The position numbers and the translations under genes are program-made. This document shows, in pieces, positions 25,358-33,717 of a DNA stretch of 64,000 nt. Source of the DNA: CBDAPI01 sp964565865 (lineage in GTDB: Bacteria; Acidobacteriota; UBA6911; RPQK01; CBDAPI01); NCBI GenBank assembly GCA_964565865.1, contig CAZMGM010000001.1, positions 62,001-126,000 of the forward strand, read 5' to 3'. Positions within the stretch are counted from its first letter, which is position 1. Every line of letters begins with the position of its first letter. A model generated the notes under the pieces. It did no database searches. It saw only the letters and a program-made list of their open reading frames with translations, and was not told where the DNA came from.

Positions 25358-26743
25358 TCAGGACTGCGCAACAACCGGCAGCTGTTCTTTCCACATCCTG
25401 ACCAGCTTGTCGAAGGCCTGGACGGTCTGGTCGAGATCCTCGGAGGAATGGGCTGCCGAGAGCATCCCCCCAGGCCAGGACATCAGGTCCACTCCACCCA
25501 GGCACATGCCCGCACGGATTTCGAACACAGCGGCTTGGGTCGTTCCTTCCTGCAGCACCATAAAAGGAACTGTACCTGAATAAATATCAGTGGTGGTCAC
25601 CTCTTTGTCCTCGGAGTTGGGAAAGATTTGAAACTCCGAGAACCGGCCGTAGACCAGCCAGTTCAGTCCCTGTTCGTCAATGACCTGGCTCAAACCCTGC
25701 CGCAGCTCTTCGGCTTTTTCGTTTACTTTCCGGGTAGCCTCGCCCTCAGCAATGATCTTCAATGCAGCGATCCCCGCACAGGCCGAGAGAGGATTTGCGT
25801 TGTAGGTGCCGTAGTGGGTAACCCTTCGGTCACGATTCCAGATCGGATCGCTCCTCATGGTTAGGGTGTCCATCACATCGGCGCGCCCCACCACCGCTCC
25901 TCCTGGCAGCCCGCCGGCCATGGTCTTGGCCAGCATCGCGAGATCGGGCGTGATGCCGTAGCATTCCTGTGCCCCGCCCGGAGCACACCGAAAGCCGCTG
26001 ATGACTTCGTCGAAAATGAGCAAAACATCGTGTTCACTGGTCAGCCGGCGGACAGCCGCAACGTAATCGGGGGTCGTTGGAAACCGGCCGAAGCTCGAGC
26101 CGGTCGGCTCCAGCATGACGGCAGCAATATCATCACGGCTTTCGAGGATCTGCTCTAGACGATCCGCATCGTTGGGCGGACAGAGGATGATGTTCCGGGC
26201 GGTCTCCGCAGGAATGCCGGCGGGAAGGGCTCCGTCAAAGTGAGAATGGACACCGAAATTTGTCTGATCCTGCCATCCGTGAAAGTGTGACAAGAGCCGG
26301 ACCACCATTTTTTTTCCGGAAAAAGCTCGGGCAACCCGCATCACCAGAAGGCTGGCTTCGGTGCCGGAGCTGGTCAACCGTACTTTCTCTGCGCAAGGGA
26401 CCAGCTGTTTGATCAGCTCCGCCCATTCAACTTCAAGCTCGGTCGACGCTCCCAGATGGGTACCCTTCGAGAGCTGCCGGGTGACGGCCTCGACGATGGC
26501 TGGGTGGTTGTGACCCAGTAACAACGCACCATGTCCACCGAAGTAATCCACGTACTCGTTGCCGTCAATGTCCCATTTTCGGGAACCCTGCGCCCGATCA
26601 ATCACCACGGGATGCGGCTCCATATAGCGGGAATCATGGGTCACTCCACTGGGAAACAGTAGCCGGGATCGCTGGTAAAGAGCTGCGGATTTCGGGGTTT
26701 GTTCAATGTATTGCCGCTCGATTGATGTCAGATTGTCCTGCAT
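25358..26743 (-). CDS. Class III aminotransferase, glutamate-1-semialdehyde aminomutase-like
   Basis: A 461-residue PLP enzyme of aminotransferase class III. The PLP Lys is Lys273 (AKTMAGGLPGG), and Asp245 of LIFDEVISGFR pairs with the cofactor nitrogen; SSGTEAS binds the phosphate. The N-terminal FPSGVTHDSRY and GHNHPAIVEAV are typical of GSA-aminomutase-like enzymes. The ATG at 26741-26743 has a GAGGT site. True HemL makes 5-aminolevulinate, but an APC amino-acid permease lies 70 bases upstream, so an amino-acid catabolic aminotransferase or mutase is as likely. Sequence alone cannot separate the two. Confidence 0.82.
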   Translation of the reverse strand: MQDNLTSIERQYIEQTPKSAALYQRSRLLFPSGVTHDSRYMEPHPVVIDRAQGSRKWDIDGNEYVDYFGGHGALLLGHNHPAIVEAVTRQLSKGTHLGASTELEVEWAELIKQLVPCAEKVRLTSSGTEASLLVMRVARAFSGKKMVVRLLSHFHGWQDQTNFGVHSHFDGALPAGIPAETARNIILCPPNDADRLEQILESRDDIAAVMLEPTGSSFGRFPTTPDYVAAVRRLTSEHDVLLIFDEVISGFRCAPGGAQECYGITPDLAMLAKTMAGGLPGGAVVGRADVMDTLTMRSDPIWNRDRRVTHYGTYNANPLSACAGIAALKIIAEGEATRKVNEKAEELRQGLSQVIDEQGLNWLVYGRFSEFQIFPNSEDKEVTTTDIYSGTVPFMVLQEGTTQAAVFEIRAGMCLGGVDLMSWPGGMLSAAHSSEDLDQTVQAFDKLVRMWKEQLPVVAQS

Positions 26744-26812
26744 TTCAACCTCGGATTACTGGGTTCATCTTTCATTGTTCTGGTTTTGCCAACCCCCAAT
26801 GTTCGGTCAATG

Positions 26813-28297
26813 CTATTCCCTCCCGGCGGCTGTGGCCCATTGATAGGCATAGTAGATGGGAATCCCCAGGATGATCAACAGGATGCCGACGAGGGACTCG
26901 AGTGGTTTATCGGTAAATGTCTGGTACAGAAACCAAACATAGACCAGCACAAAAGCCAACGGTACCAAGGGATACCCCGGTGTTTTGAAGGGACGTTCCT
27001 GTTGTGGAAGGCGATATCTCAGAACGATCACCGCCAACACTCCCAGCGCGTAGAAGATGCTCGCCGCGAAGATCACCATGTTGGTCAACAGGCTGAAGAT
27101 GGAATCGTTCTGCAGGCTCTCGATGATGAGAAACATCGTTCTCGAGTCGTAGGAGTCGATGTTGACCTCCCGCACCAGACTTTTGGTAACTACCACAATG
27201 ATCACCAACGCCATTCCCAGGATGGCTTTAACAAAGATCGCGACAGCGGGAGTTCGATACTTGGCATGCACTCTACCCAGGGAGCGAAAGAAAACCCCGT
27301 CTCGTCCCATCGCAAAAGTCACCCGCGGGGCCTGTAGCAGCGTTGAGTTGATGCCGCCAAAAACGCTGCACATGATCACTGCTGACATGAGGGTGACACC
27401 AAACGGGCCCAGGAGCTTGCGCAGCATCTCCTCTGCGACGTGATCGCCGGCTGCTTTCATCTCTCCCATGGTCATTACCCCGTGGTAGGCGAAATTTGCT
27501 GATAGGTACAGTATGATTAGGATACCGACGCCGCCAAAAAGAGCGCGAGGGATCACTCTTTGAGGATTCCGAACCTCTTCGGTGAGCGGCGTAATCCCGT
27601 GCCAGCCGTCGTAGGCCCACATTACCGCCAGGAGAACAACGCCTAACTGCGAGGCCAGTCCCGTCTGCCTGGGGACAGCCGTTGAAGCATAGTTTGCGAG
27701 CTCAATACCCACGCTCGTAAAGGGGACAAGCAGAATGGGAACTGCCGCCATTAATCCCAGGGCAATCCCTTTGATCAGAGTGGTGACCATTTGCACCCTC
27801 GCGCCCCAGATCACACCGATGATATTCACCCAGGCCATGCCGCCAATCAGGGTCAAGATCAGGACCAGTTCGGTAAGCTGAGAAGTTCTCCAATCCAGAG
27901 CCAGCGTCAGAGAGCCGACAAAGGCGGCTGAGAGAGCTCCCAGAGAAGCAGGACGACTCAACAGCAATTCCATCCAGCCCAACAGAAAGGCCACCGGCCG
28001 ACCATAAGCCTCACGCAGGTATACATAGAGCCCGCCGGCACGTGGCAACATGGTCGCCAACTCGGCGAAGCACAGCGCTCCCAGAACGCAGAGAACTCCG
28101 CCAAACGCCCAGACGGAGATGATCAACCCGAAGTGTCCCGCTTCCCCAGCGATCGCTCCCGGCTTCAGAAAAATGCCGGAACCAATGACATTCCCGATCA
28201 CGATAACCAGGGCCATTCGAAGCCCCAGCGCTCGCTTCAGCGTGGGCTTCCCGGCAGGATCGGGTCCGGTGGATGGAACTGTAGGCTTACCCGACAT
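26813..28297 (-). CDS. APC-family amino acid permease
   Basis: A 494-residue polytopic inner-membrane transporter with about 12 predicted helices. Helix 1 carries the substrate-binding loop IVIGNVIGSGIFLKPG, the signature of the APC superfamily (LAT/CAT-like), followed by a conserved helix 3 region (RAGGLYVYLREAYG). It is first in a reverse-strand set with the aminotransferase (gap 69 bases), suggesting uptake of the amino acid handled by that enzyme. The start ATG at 28295-28297 leaves a 25-residue cytoplasmic N-terminus. Confidence 0.9.
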   Translation of the reverse strand: MSGKPTVPSTGPDPAGKPTLKRALGLRMALVIVIGNVIGSGIFLKPGAIAGEAGHFGLIISVWAFGGVLCVLGALCFAELATMLPRAGGLYVYLREAYGRPVAFLLGWMELLLSRPASLGALSAAFVGSLTLALDWRTSQLTELVLILTLIGGMAWVNIIGVIWGARVQMVTTLIKGIALGLMAAVPILLVPFTSVGIELANYASTAVPRQTGLASQLGVVLLAVMWAYDGWHGITPLTEEVRNPQRVIPRALFGGVGILIILYLSANFAYHGVMTMGEMKAAGDHVAEEMLRKLLGPFGVTLMSAVIMCSVFGGINSTLLQAPRVTFAMGRDGVFFRSLGRVHAKYRTPAVAIFVKAILGMALVIIVVVTKSLVREVNIDSYDSRTMFLIIESLQNDSIFSLLTNMVIFAASIFYALGVLAVIVLRYRLPQQERPFKTPGYPLVPLAFVLVYVWFLYQTFTDKPLESLVGILLIILGIPIYYAYQWATAAGRE

Positions 28298-28454
28298 AGG
28301 TCTTCACGTGACCGGACCGATGTATTTTGTCCCGACTGGGGCAATCCGTGCACTGAGACTCCAATGCCCTCCGCCGGATCAATCGAAGTTCATAAGTCCC
28401 AGTCGTTTTGCATTAGCTTGTTCGCTCTTCCAGAGCCAGGTAATCTACCTGTTC

Positions 28455-28700
28455 ATGGTTGGCCCTCGCAAATTTTCGATTGTTTCTGCGCTGGGAACAC
28501 TTTTGTTACTCAGCTGCGCCAATCCCAGCAACAGGCGGTACGACAATCTCACGAGCAACCGGTTAACCTGCTGTTCATTATGACCGATCAGTAGCGTTTC
28601 GACGCGCTGAGTCAGGCGGGCAATACGGAGCTAAACACTCCCACATGGAGCGGCGGGGATCCGGGTCAATGCCGGCTGCCCAGGCACGTTCAAAACGCCA
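28455..28700 (+). pseudogene. Decayed sulfatase with lipoprotein signal
   Basis: The ATG at 28455 starts a lipoprotein signal (IVSALGTLLLLSC). After a frameshift the next frame reads EQPVNLLFIMTDQ, an in-frame TAG at 28592-28594, then RFDALSQAGNTELNTPTW and, after another shift, GIRVNAGCP. This is the N-terminus of a sulfatase (L-F-I-M-T-D-Q-Q-R-F-D with the metal-binding Asp). The formylglycine C-x-P-S-R motif is not recognisable. The rest of 28298-28994 holds no further convincing gene. Confidence 0.6.
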
Positions 28701-28994
28701 ATGCTGGATGTCTTTCCGGTGAGTAATTGGATAAAATTATGTCCCGCCGCTCCGGAGATCTTGGAAGAGGTCCGCTGGTGTATCACTGCAGGAAAAGATC
28801 ACTTCCCTGGACAGAGCACAGGCATTGATCGAAGAGGTCCGCGCCCGGCGCGGCTAGTGCACCGCTCCCTTGCAGTCCAAATCATTGTGAAACTCCACCC
28901 ACGCCGGTCTCTCATGCGGAAGGCCGAATTCTCGTCGTCCCCTGTAACCTCAATCTCTTCCGGATTACTTAAAGAAATCCTTATGGGGGATCGA

Positions 28995-29522
28995 TCAAGT
29001 GGCGCGACCACAACCCGACGCTATCAGAATCCCAAGGATTGCACTTCTGGCGAACCAGCCGATCAGGCAGACCCCAATGGCGCGACCTGTGCTCTCGTAG
29101 TCGAGTGCCTGGCGGACCGCGATCACCATGGCAATCAGCATCCAGATGTGCACTGAAAAAATGATAGGGGGCCCGAGCATTGGGTGAACCAGACCCAGCA
29201 CTCCCAGCAGCCCCGGAGAGGCTGAGAATCCTAGGGTGCGCAAGAGCTCGGGCACGTCCGAACGGGTATTTGGCTCGGGAATAAGCTTGGTTCCTATAAG
29301 GTACACAAGAAAAGCCCAGATGCACCAACTTGCCAGTGCTTGAACGGTGCCAGCGAGCAGGCCCGGACCTCCCAAGTTAAGGGTGCCGAGGGCGAGGGCG
29401 ATGCTGGAAAGGACCACCACCATCAAGGCCTGGCCAGTGGCATTCGTGTCAGCTTCCACTTCCTCGTAGATGTGCACATCGAGTTTGGCCGCGCCAATCA
29501 TGCGCTGGCTAAGACTTGTCAT
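28995..29522 (-). CDS. YIP1-family membrane protein
   Basis: A 175-residue protein with about four to five hydrophobic helices and an acidic N-terminal stretch (DVHIYEEVEADTNATGQA), the usual layout of bacterial YIP1-domain proteins. Segments such as VVVLSSIALALGTLNLGG and LLRTLGFSASPGLLGVLG are characteristic. The ATG at 29520-29522 has a GGAGGAAAA ribosome site. Function in bacteria is unknown. It stands alone between a dead sulfatase and an AT-richer stretch. Confidence 0.75.
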   Translation of the reverse strand: MTSLSQRMIGAAKLDVHIYEEVEADTNATGQALMVVVLSSIALALGTLNLGGPGLLAGTVQALASWCIWAFLVYLIGTKLIPEPNTRSDVPELLRTLGFSASPGLLGVLGLVHPMLGPPIIFSVHIWMLIAMVIAVRQALDYESTGRAIGVCLIGWFARSAILGILIASGCGRAT

Positions 29523-30016
29523 CGTTTTTTTCCTCCAGACAGTATGCGCCTAGCACTCTCGTTAGTTTACATCGGTTTCGGTGTGCATTCTCATCATATT
29601 GTTCAGAAGAGGTAGTCTGCTGATAGGAGAGACCTTGCCAAGGCTCTGGGGGATTAGCGAAACATCCGCTAGGAACTAGCCTTTTTATACTCTCTCTTTC
29701 ATCTCGCTCCATCAACATCGCTTCATGTCTCTACTTCCCGATTGGGACCCACATTTCCTGTGACACATTTCGCCGGTCGTGTTATCTGTTTTTGGAAGTG
29801 AGTTCTGATCCTCGACCAACTTGGGGCAGTGAAACCAGATTTTGGCTAACGGCTCGTAGGGGAACGACGGGCTCTGAGAAAAAGACCAGTCGGGCCTCCA
29901 AACCCAGATTGTATTGAGAACAGTATTCGGCACACTTGCTGAGATACTGTGCGCACTACGATGAACCTGTAAGATTACAGATTGACCTAAATATTTGATA
30001 TTAAGACACTTCATAC
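29523..30016. other. AT-richer intergenic stretch before the tRNA
   Basis: No gene is convincing. A reverse-strand ORF (29712-30014) begins directly beside the tRNA but has no recognisable motif and biased composition. A small plus-strand hairpin, GCTAG-GAA-CTAGC followed by CTTTTT (29668-29686), could be a weak terminator. A TATAAA-like box on the minus strand about 29683-29690 could serve the YIP1 gene. Confidence 0.35.
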
Positions 30017-30093
<77 letters not shown>

Positions 30094-30356
30094 ACCGGAA
30101 CTAGAATTTAACACGGAATCTCAGTGGCAGTCCGCAGTGAAAATCCCAACCGGTCGCCTCCCACGCTCCCGAGGGTCCAGGAGATCGGTTGCAGTCGACG
30201 CCCAGGGAGCTTCTCAAGTCTCGAACGTACAAGGGTCCTTTCCGTCACCGCGATCAGGGTACACGGGCAAGAACCGGGAAAACCCTACGTATTCTGAATT
30301 CTGGCAGATTTGCCGCCTCAAGCGCCACTCGGTGGTTCTGTGGCGCTAGCTCGGGA

Positions 30357-30956
30357 TCAGTGGATCATGCTCTGTCCGGGAGGAGGCATATCTTCGGGAA
30401 TGACGTTTCGGTTGATGTGGTCATCGAGGTTGATCACATAGGTGTGCGGGGAGTCGAGCAGGACGGGGGAATGCGTGGCCGCAATAATTCTGAATTTCTT
30501 CTCATCCACCAGCTCCATGAGCATTTTCAGGATTCGGCGTTGATTGGAAACGGAGAGGGCCATTTCCGGTTCGTCCAGCAGCAGCACTGTTCCATCGGGC
30601 AAGCTGGGGAAGGATTGCTGAAAAAGGTTTAGCATGATCTGGCCGTGGCTTGCCATTTCCAGAAACTCCCGCGTTTCGGGTTCATCTCCGAAAAGCTCGA
30701 GCTGCTTTCGCGGGTTGTGCTGCTCTGCGTCGAAAAGAAAAATCTGACCCAAGTCATCCGACCTCTGCAAAACCCGATAAGAGAAATTGTCGACCTTTTG
30801 CCCGTGGAAGGCATAGTAGACGGAATGGAGAAGAGTGGATTTCCCGGAACCGTTTTCACCTGCCAGCATGATGAGAGGGTGGGAGAGATCGATCACCATG
30901 GGCATGTGGAAGTTCAGATTCATGAAAACAGGATGAGCCAGTATCTTGAGAACCAT
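30357..30956 (-). CDS. Small SMC/RecF-like AAA ATPase
   Basis: A 199-residue ATPase with Walker A GENGSGKST (about residues 34-42), an ABC-type Walker B TVLLLDEPEMALS and a switch His in AATHSPVLLD. It lacks a long coiled coil, so it resembles the compact AAA_21/'AAA family ATPase' proteins related to OLD and ABC ATPases more than SMC itself. The ATG at 30954-30956 gives a beta-strand leading straight into Walker A. It ends near the tRNA. Role unknown; such stand-alone ATPases may act in defence or DNA repair, but no partner nuclease is adjacent. Confidence 0.82.
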   Translation of the reverse strand: MVLKILAHPVFMNLNFHMPMVIDLSHPLIMLAGENGSGKSTLLHSVYYAFHGQKVDNFSYRVLQRSDDLGQIFLFDAEQHNPRKQLELFGDEPETREFLEMASHGQIMLNLFQQSFPSLPDGTVLLLDEPEMALSVSNQRRILKMLMELVDEKKFRIIAATHSPVLLDSPHTYVINLDDHINRNVIPEDMPPPGQSMIH

Positions 30957-30995
30957 TACACCTCCGGGACTTCTGAACGTAACATTGTCCCGTTT

Positions 30996-31037
30996 CGACT
31001 TCCGACCTTCAACTGTGAACCTTCAATCTTCCACTGG
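30996..31037. repeat. Degenerate 7-base periodic repeat tract
   Basis: Six heptamers in register (for example CGACCTT, GAACCTT, CAATCTT) that overlap the final codons of the chorismate mutase-prephenate dehydratase fusion gene. Confidence 0.6.
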
Positions 31038-32993
31038 CCCATTCATGATTTCGACCAGATGCTCCATATCCAGAGCATGCCGCTCCGACTCCTTCTGGTT
31101 GAGGTCTACCTGCACCATGGCGCCGTCGGCACCCGCGGCACGACAGGCCTCGATCAGCGGCCGAACTCGTCGAGCTCGTGTCACACACTGGCTGGGATCC
31201 ACGATCACCGGGAGGTGGATTCTGTCCTTAAGGGCCAGGACCGCTCCCAGATCGAGAGTGGTTCGGGAGGCACTTTCGAAGGTTCGAATCCCACGTTCGC
31301 AGAGCACGACGTCTTGGTTACCCTGTTCCAGAATTGTTTCCGTAGCAGCGAGCAACTCTCTCAAAGTCGAGCTGATTCCCCGCTTGAGAACTACGGGCAC
31401 GGAAACCCTCCCGAGCTCCTCCAGAAGACTCGTGGTCTGCATGTTGCGAGAGGAGACAACGAAAGCATCCACCAACGTTGAGAGAGCTCCGACCTGCTCC
31501 GCGGAATGTGCCAGGCAACTTACCGGGACTTGCTGTTCCTGCGCGATTCTCCGAAACCGGCCGAACTGCTCCAGGTCGAGGCCTCCGCGTCGCGGCTCGT
31601 GTACGGCCAGAAGAAGACTGTTTTCCCGGGCTCGAGACAGGCGTGCCACTTGTTCAACGCCCTCGGGCGATGTAGTCAGTTTCAGAGCGACCATCAGAAC
31701 AAAGGCATCCCCACCCAGAATCACAGCACCGATTGCGATCTTCTTAGTCTCCCTGTGCCGGCGATTTCGTCCAGCCAACCCGGTTTTCTCCACTCTATGG
31801 ACATAGGCCTGTCCCGGCGATTCCGCCGGTAAGTCCGGACGGTCGATCTCGGCTCGAGAAGTGGTTCCCAGCGCGCCACTGGGGAAGCAGCCCAACACAC
31901 GCAGCAGACGAGCCCGAGAGCGGACATCGTCCAGTGCTCGACGCACTCGGTCTTCCTCGATGTTCCCCTCCATTTCCAGATGAAACTGATACTGCCAGGG
32001 TGTCCCTTTGCGCGGCCTCGACTCCAGCTTGGTCAGGTTAACCGCCTGTGCCGCAAGCGCGGAAAGGGCAGCCACCAGCGCCCCTTCCGTGTGATCCGTT
32101 ACAAGCTGTACGGACGTCTTGGCAGGAATTCTCTGATCTACCGCTACGGGTTCTCGCGAGACCACCCAAAAGCGCGTGTAATTCTCTGGATGATCTGAGA
32201 TCCCGTCCCGCATGACGTCCAGCTCGTACAGTTTGGCAGCCTCGGCACTGGCGATGGCCGCATGTTTGGGATCGCCATCCTTCTTGACCATCCGCACAGC
32301 TTCCGCAGAGTCAATGTAGGTTTCGTAGCGGGCGTTGGGAAGGCCCTTGATAAAGGCCCGGCACTGCTGCAGGGCGACAGGATGTGAGAACACGACCTCA
32401 ATCTGCTCCAGAGGAGTTCCCGGGAGTCCAATCAGACAGTGTTCGATTCTCAGGTATTCTTCACCGACCACGTGCAGCTTGCTCTCCGTCAGCAGATCGT
32501 AGACTTCGTGAATGCTTCCCGCCAGTACATTTTCGATCGGCAGGAGGGCCAGATCCACATGTCCCTCCTCCAGTGCTTCGACGGTCTCAGGAAAACTCGC
32601 GTAGCCTACCGCCTCGATATCCTGTCCGAAGTGTTTTCGACAGGCCAGCCAGGAGTAGGCACCCTTGGTTCCCTGAAAGGCTATCGTTCGGACTCGCTTC
32701 AGGTCAGGATTCAGGTCCCGGTGCACGCGCCGGGTCTGCACCTCACGTGAATGATTGATGACCTCTTTGAGAACCCGCTCGGCAAGCGCGGGGTCAAGTT
32801 GCTTCTCCCCAGCCAGGCGGGCCACTTTGGTCAGCAGTTCGGTCTCACGGGCGGAGTCAAAGAGGGGAAGGCCCTGAGACTCCTTCTCCTGCAGAATCTC
32901 CTTTACTAATTTCATTCGCCGAGCCAGCGCCTCCAGTAATTCACGGTCGGCGCGGTCGATCCGCTTTCGAAGCGAGTTCAGTTGTTCCGACAT
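31023..32993 (-). CDS. pheA: Chorismate mutase - prephenate dehydratase - ACT protein fused to a degenerate DAHP synthase domain
   Basis: A 656-residue protein from the ATG at 32991-32993 (GGGG site upstream). Residues 1-90 are AroQ chorismate mutase (SLRKRIDRADRELLEAL; FDSARE supplies Asp46, Arg49, Glu50). About 101-280 is prephenate dehydratase (FQGTKGAYSWLA; TRFWVV at 273-278). About 292-370 is the ACT domain with ESRP (324-327), where phenylalanine binds. After a linker, 416-650 resembles type I DAHP synthase: RNMQ, VVLKRG (537-539), CERGIRTFE (565-573), HLPVIVDPS. But the GPCS loop with the metal Cys is replaced (FVLMVALKL), the DPSH His is Gln602 (DPSQ), the EVHP Glu is Gln628, and KPRTSPYSFQG is gone. 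So the last domain should not be a metal-dependent DAHP synthase. It may be regulatory or bind the real one. Confidence 0.9.
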   Translation of the reverse strand: MSEQLNSLRKRIDRADRELLEALARRMKLVKEILQEKESQGLPLFDSARETELLTKVARLAGEKQLDPALAERVLKEVINHSREVQTRRVHRDLNPDLKRVRTIAFQGTKGAYSWLACRKHFGQDIEAVGYASFPETVEALEEGHVDLALLPIENVLAGSIHEVYDLLTESKLHVVGEEYLRIEHCLIGLPGTPLEQIEVVFSHPVALQQCRAFIKGLPNARYETYIDSAEAVRMVKKDGDPKHAAIASAEAAKLYELDVMRDGISDHPENYTRFWVVSREPVAVDQRIPAKTSVQLVTDHTEGALVAALSALAAQAVNLTKLESRPRKGTPWQYQFHLEMEGNIEEDRVRRALDDVRSRARLLRVLGCFPSGALGTTSRAEIDRPDLPAESPGQAYVHRVEKTGLAGRNRRHRETKKIAIGAVILGGDAFVLMVALKLTTSPEGVEQVARLSRARENSLLLAVHEPRRGGLDLEQFGRFRRIAQEQQVPVSCLAHSAEQVGALSTLVDAFVVSSRNMQTTSLLEELGRVSVPVVLKRGISSTLRELLAATETILEQGNQDVVLCERGIRTFESASRTTLDLGAVLALKDRIHLPVIVDPSQCVTRARRVRPLIEACRAAGADGAMVQVDLNQKESERHALDMEHLVEIMNGPVED

Positions 32994-33037
32994 GGCTATT
33001 TCCCCACCCTTACACAAATATGGTGACGTTTGTTTAC

Positions 33038-33172
33038 TTCGTTGTTGTTCTGGTTCAACAAAGCGCTGCCTTGAACACACCCGACTCTGATGATCGCATT
33101 CATGAATAATTGGTAAAAAAAAAGCCCACCGTGTCATTTTGGCCGGTGGGCTGCTCAGGTTCGTTGTTGTTC
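33038..33172. repeat. Pair of 13-base direct repeats around the pheA leader hairpin
   Basis: TTCGTTGTTGTTC occurs at 33038-33050 and 33160-33172 (on the gene's strand, GAACAACAACGAA). The two copies flank the terminator hairpin at 33115-33152. One lies upstream of the hairpin in the transcript and one between hairpin and start codon. Confidence 0.75.
33115..33152 (-). terminator. Rho-independent terminator in the leader of the pheA fusion (possible attenuator)
   Basis: On the reverse strand a perfect 9-bp stem (AGCCCACCG with CGGTGGGCT; loop 33132-33143) is followed by a run of nine T. It lies 122 bases before the start codon of the chorismate mutase fusion. The next upstream gene on that strand ends more than 550 bases away. 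Either an attenuator for the aromatic gene or the end of an unseen short transcript. I find no Phe-rich leader peptide and no T-box sequence. Confidence 0.75.
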
Positions 33173-33478
33173 CTTCTAGGTCAACCTCGAGTCCACACGC
33201 AAGACCCCACTGCGAATGCTAAAAAAATGCTCAAAAACGCTTCTGTCTAAAGTCAGCATGTTGGCAACCCGTGTTTGAAATCCCACGTGTAGCCAAAAAG
33301 AATACGGGCTTTTCTGGCGCAGGGTCAAGAGGATTCTGGTACTGTCTTTTGCTTGTCCGGGCTGAAATATGCCCCCGCCAGGCCAACTGCCGGTAACAGG
33401 AGTAAAGGGCAGGGGAGACTGTGCCATACTTTTCAGCGCTGCCGGTCCAACCGGGGTTGATTCGAACAACGAAAGCCA

Positions 33479-33717
33479 ATGCGAAAATTCTACGTGATTC
33501 TGTTGTCAGTTCTCTTCTTGGCAGTGGCTGCGGTTCCTGGTCAGTGAAGATGGAGTATGTGGCTCATGCCTGCTTCGTCATAGAATCCCCGCAGGGCATC
33601 CATATCCTCATTGATCCGTACAATACCAATCGGTGCCTGGGCTACCAGTTTCCCGATCAGATCAGGGTGGACGCTCTCCTGGTAAGCCACTCTCACCGTT
33701 ACGCCGAGGTCAGTTGA
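33479..33717 (+). pseudogene. Truncated secreted MBL-fold hydrolase
   Basis: ATG at 33479 gives a signal peptide (FYVILLSVLFLAVAAVPGQ) and then TGA. In the next frame the mature start follows directly: VKMEYVAHACFVIESPQG, IHILIDPY, GYQFPDQIRVDALLVSHSH. The HxHxDH motif breaks off as HSHRYA, and the gene ends where it meets the reverse-strand EEP gene (overlap 8 bases). One frameshift and loss of most of the protein make it a pseudogene. The interval 33173-33478 before it is otherwise empty. Confidence 0.6.

Noticed and set aside
30645..31481. 278-codon forward ORF
   Set aside because: Runs antisense through both the ATPase and the pheA fusion; no coding character.
32994..33060. T-box riboswitch before the pheA fusion
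   Set aside because: AGGGTGG is seen near the start codon, but the rest of the conserved T-box and a specifier stem are absent.
32994..33137. Extended N-terminus of the pheA fusion reaching back to 33137
   Set aside because: Those codons lie in the leader with the terminator hairpin; the chorismate mutase domain begins directly at the ATG at 32993.
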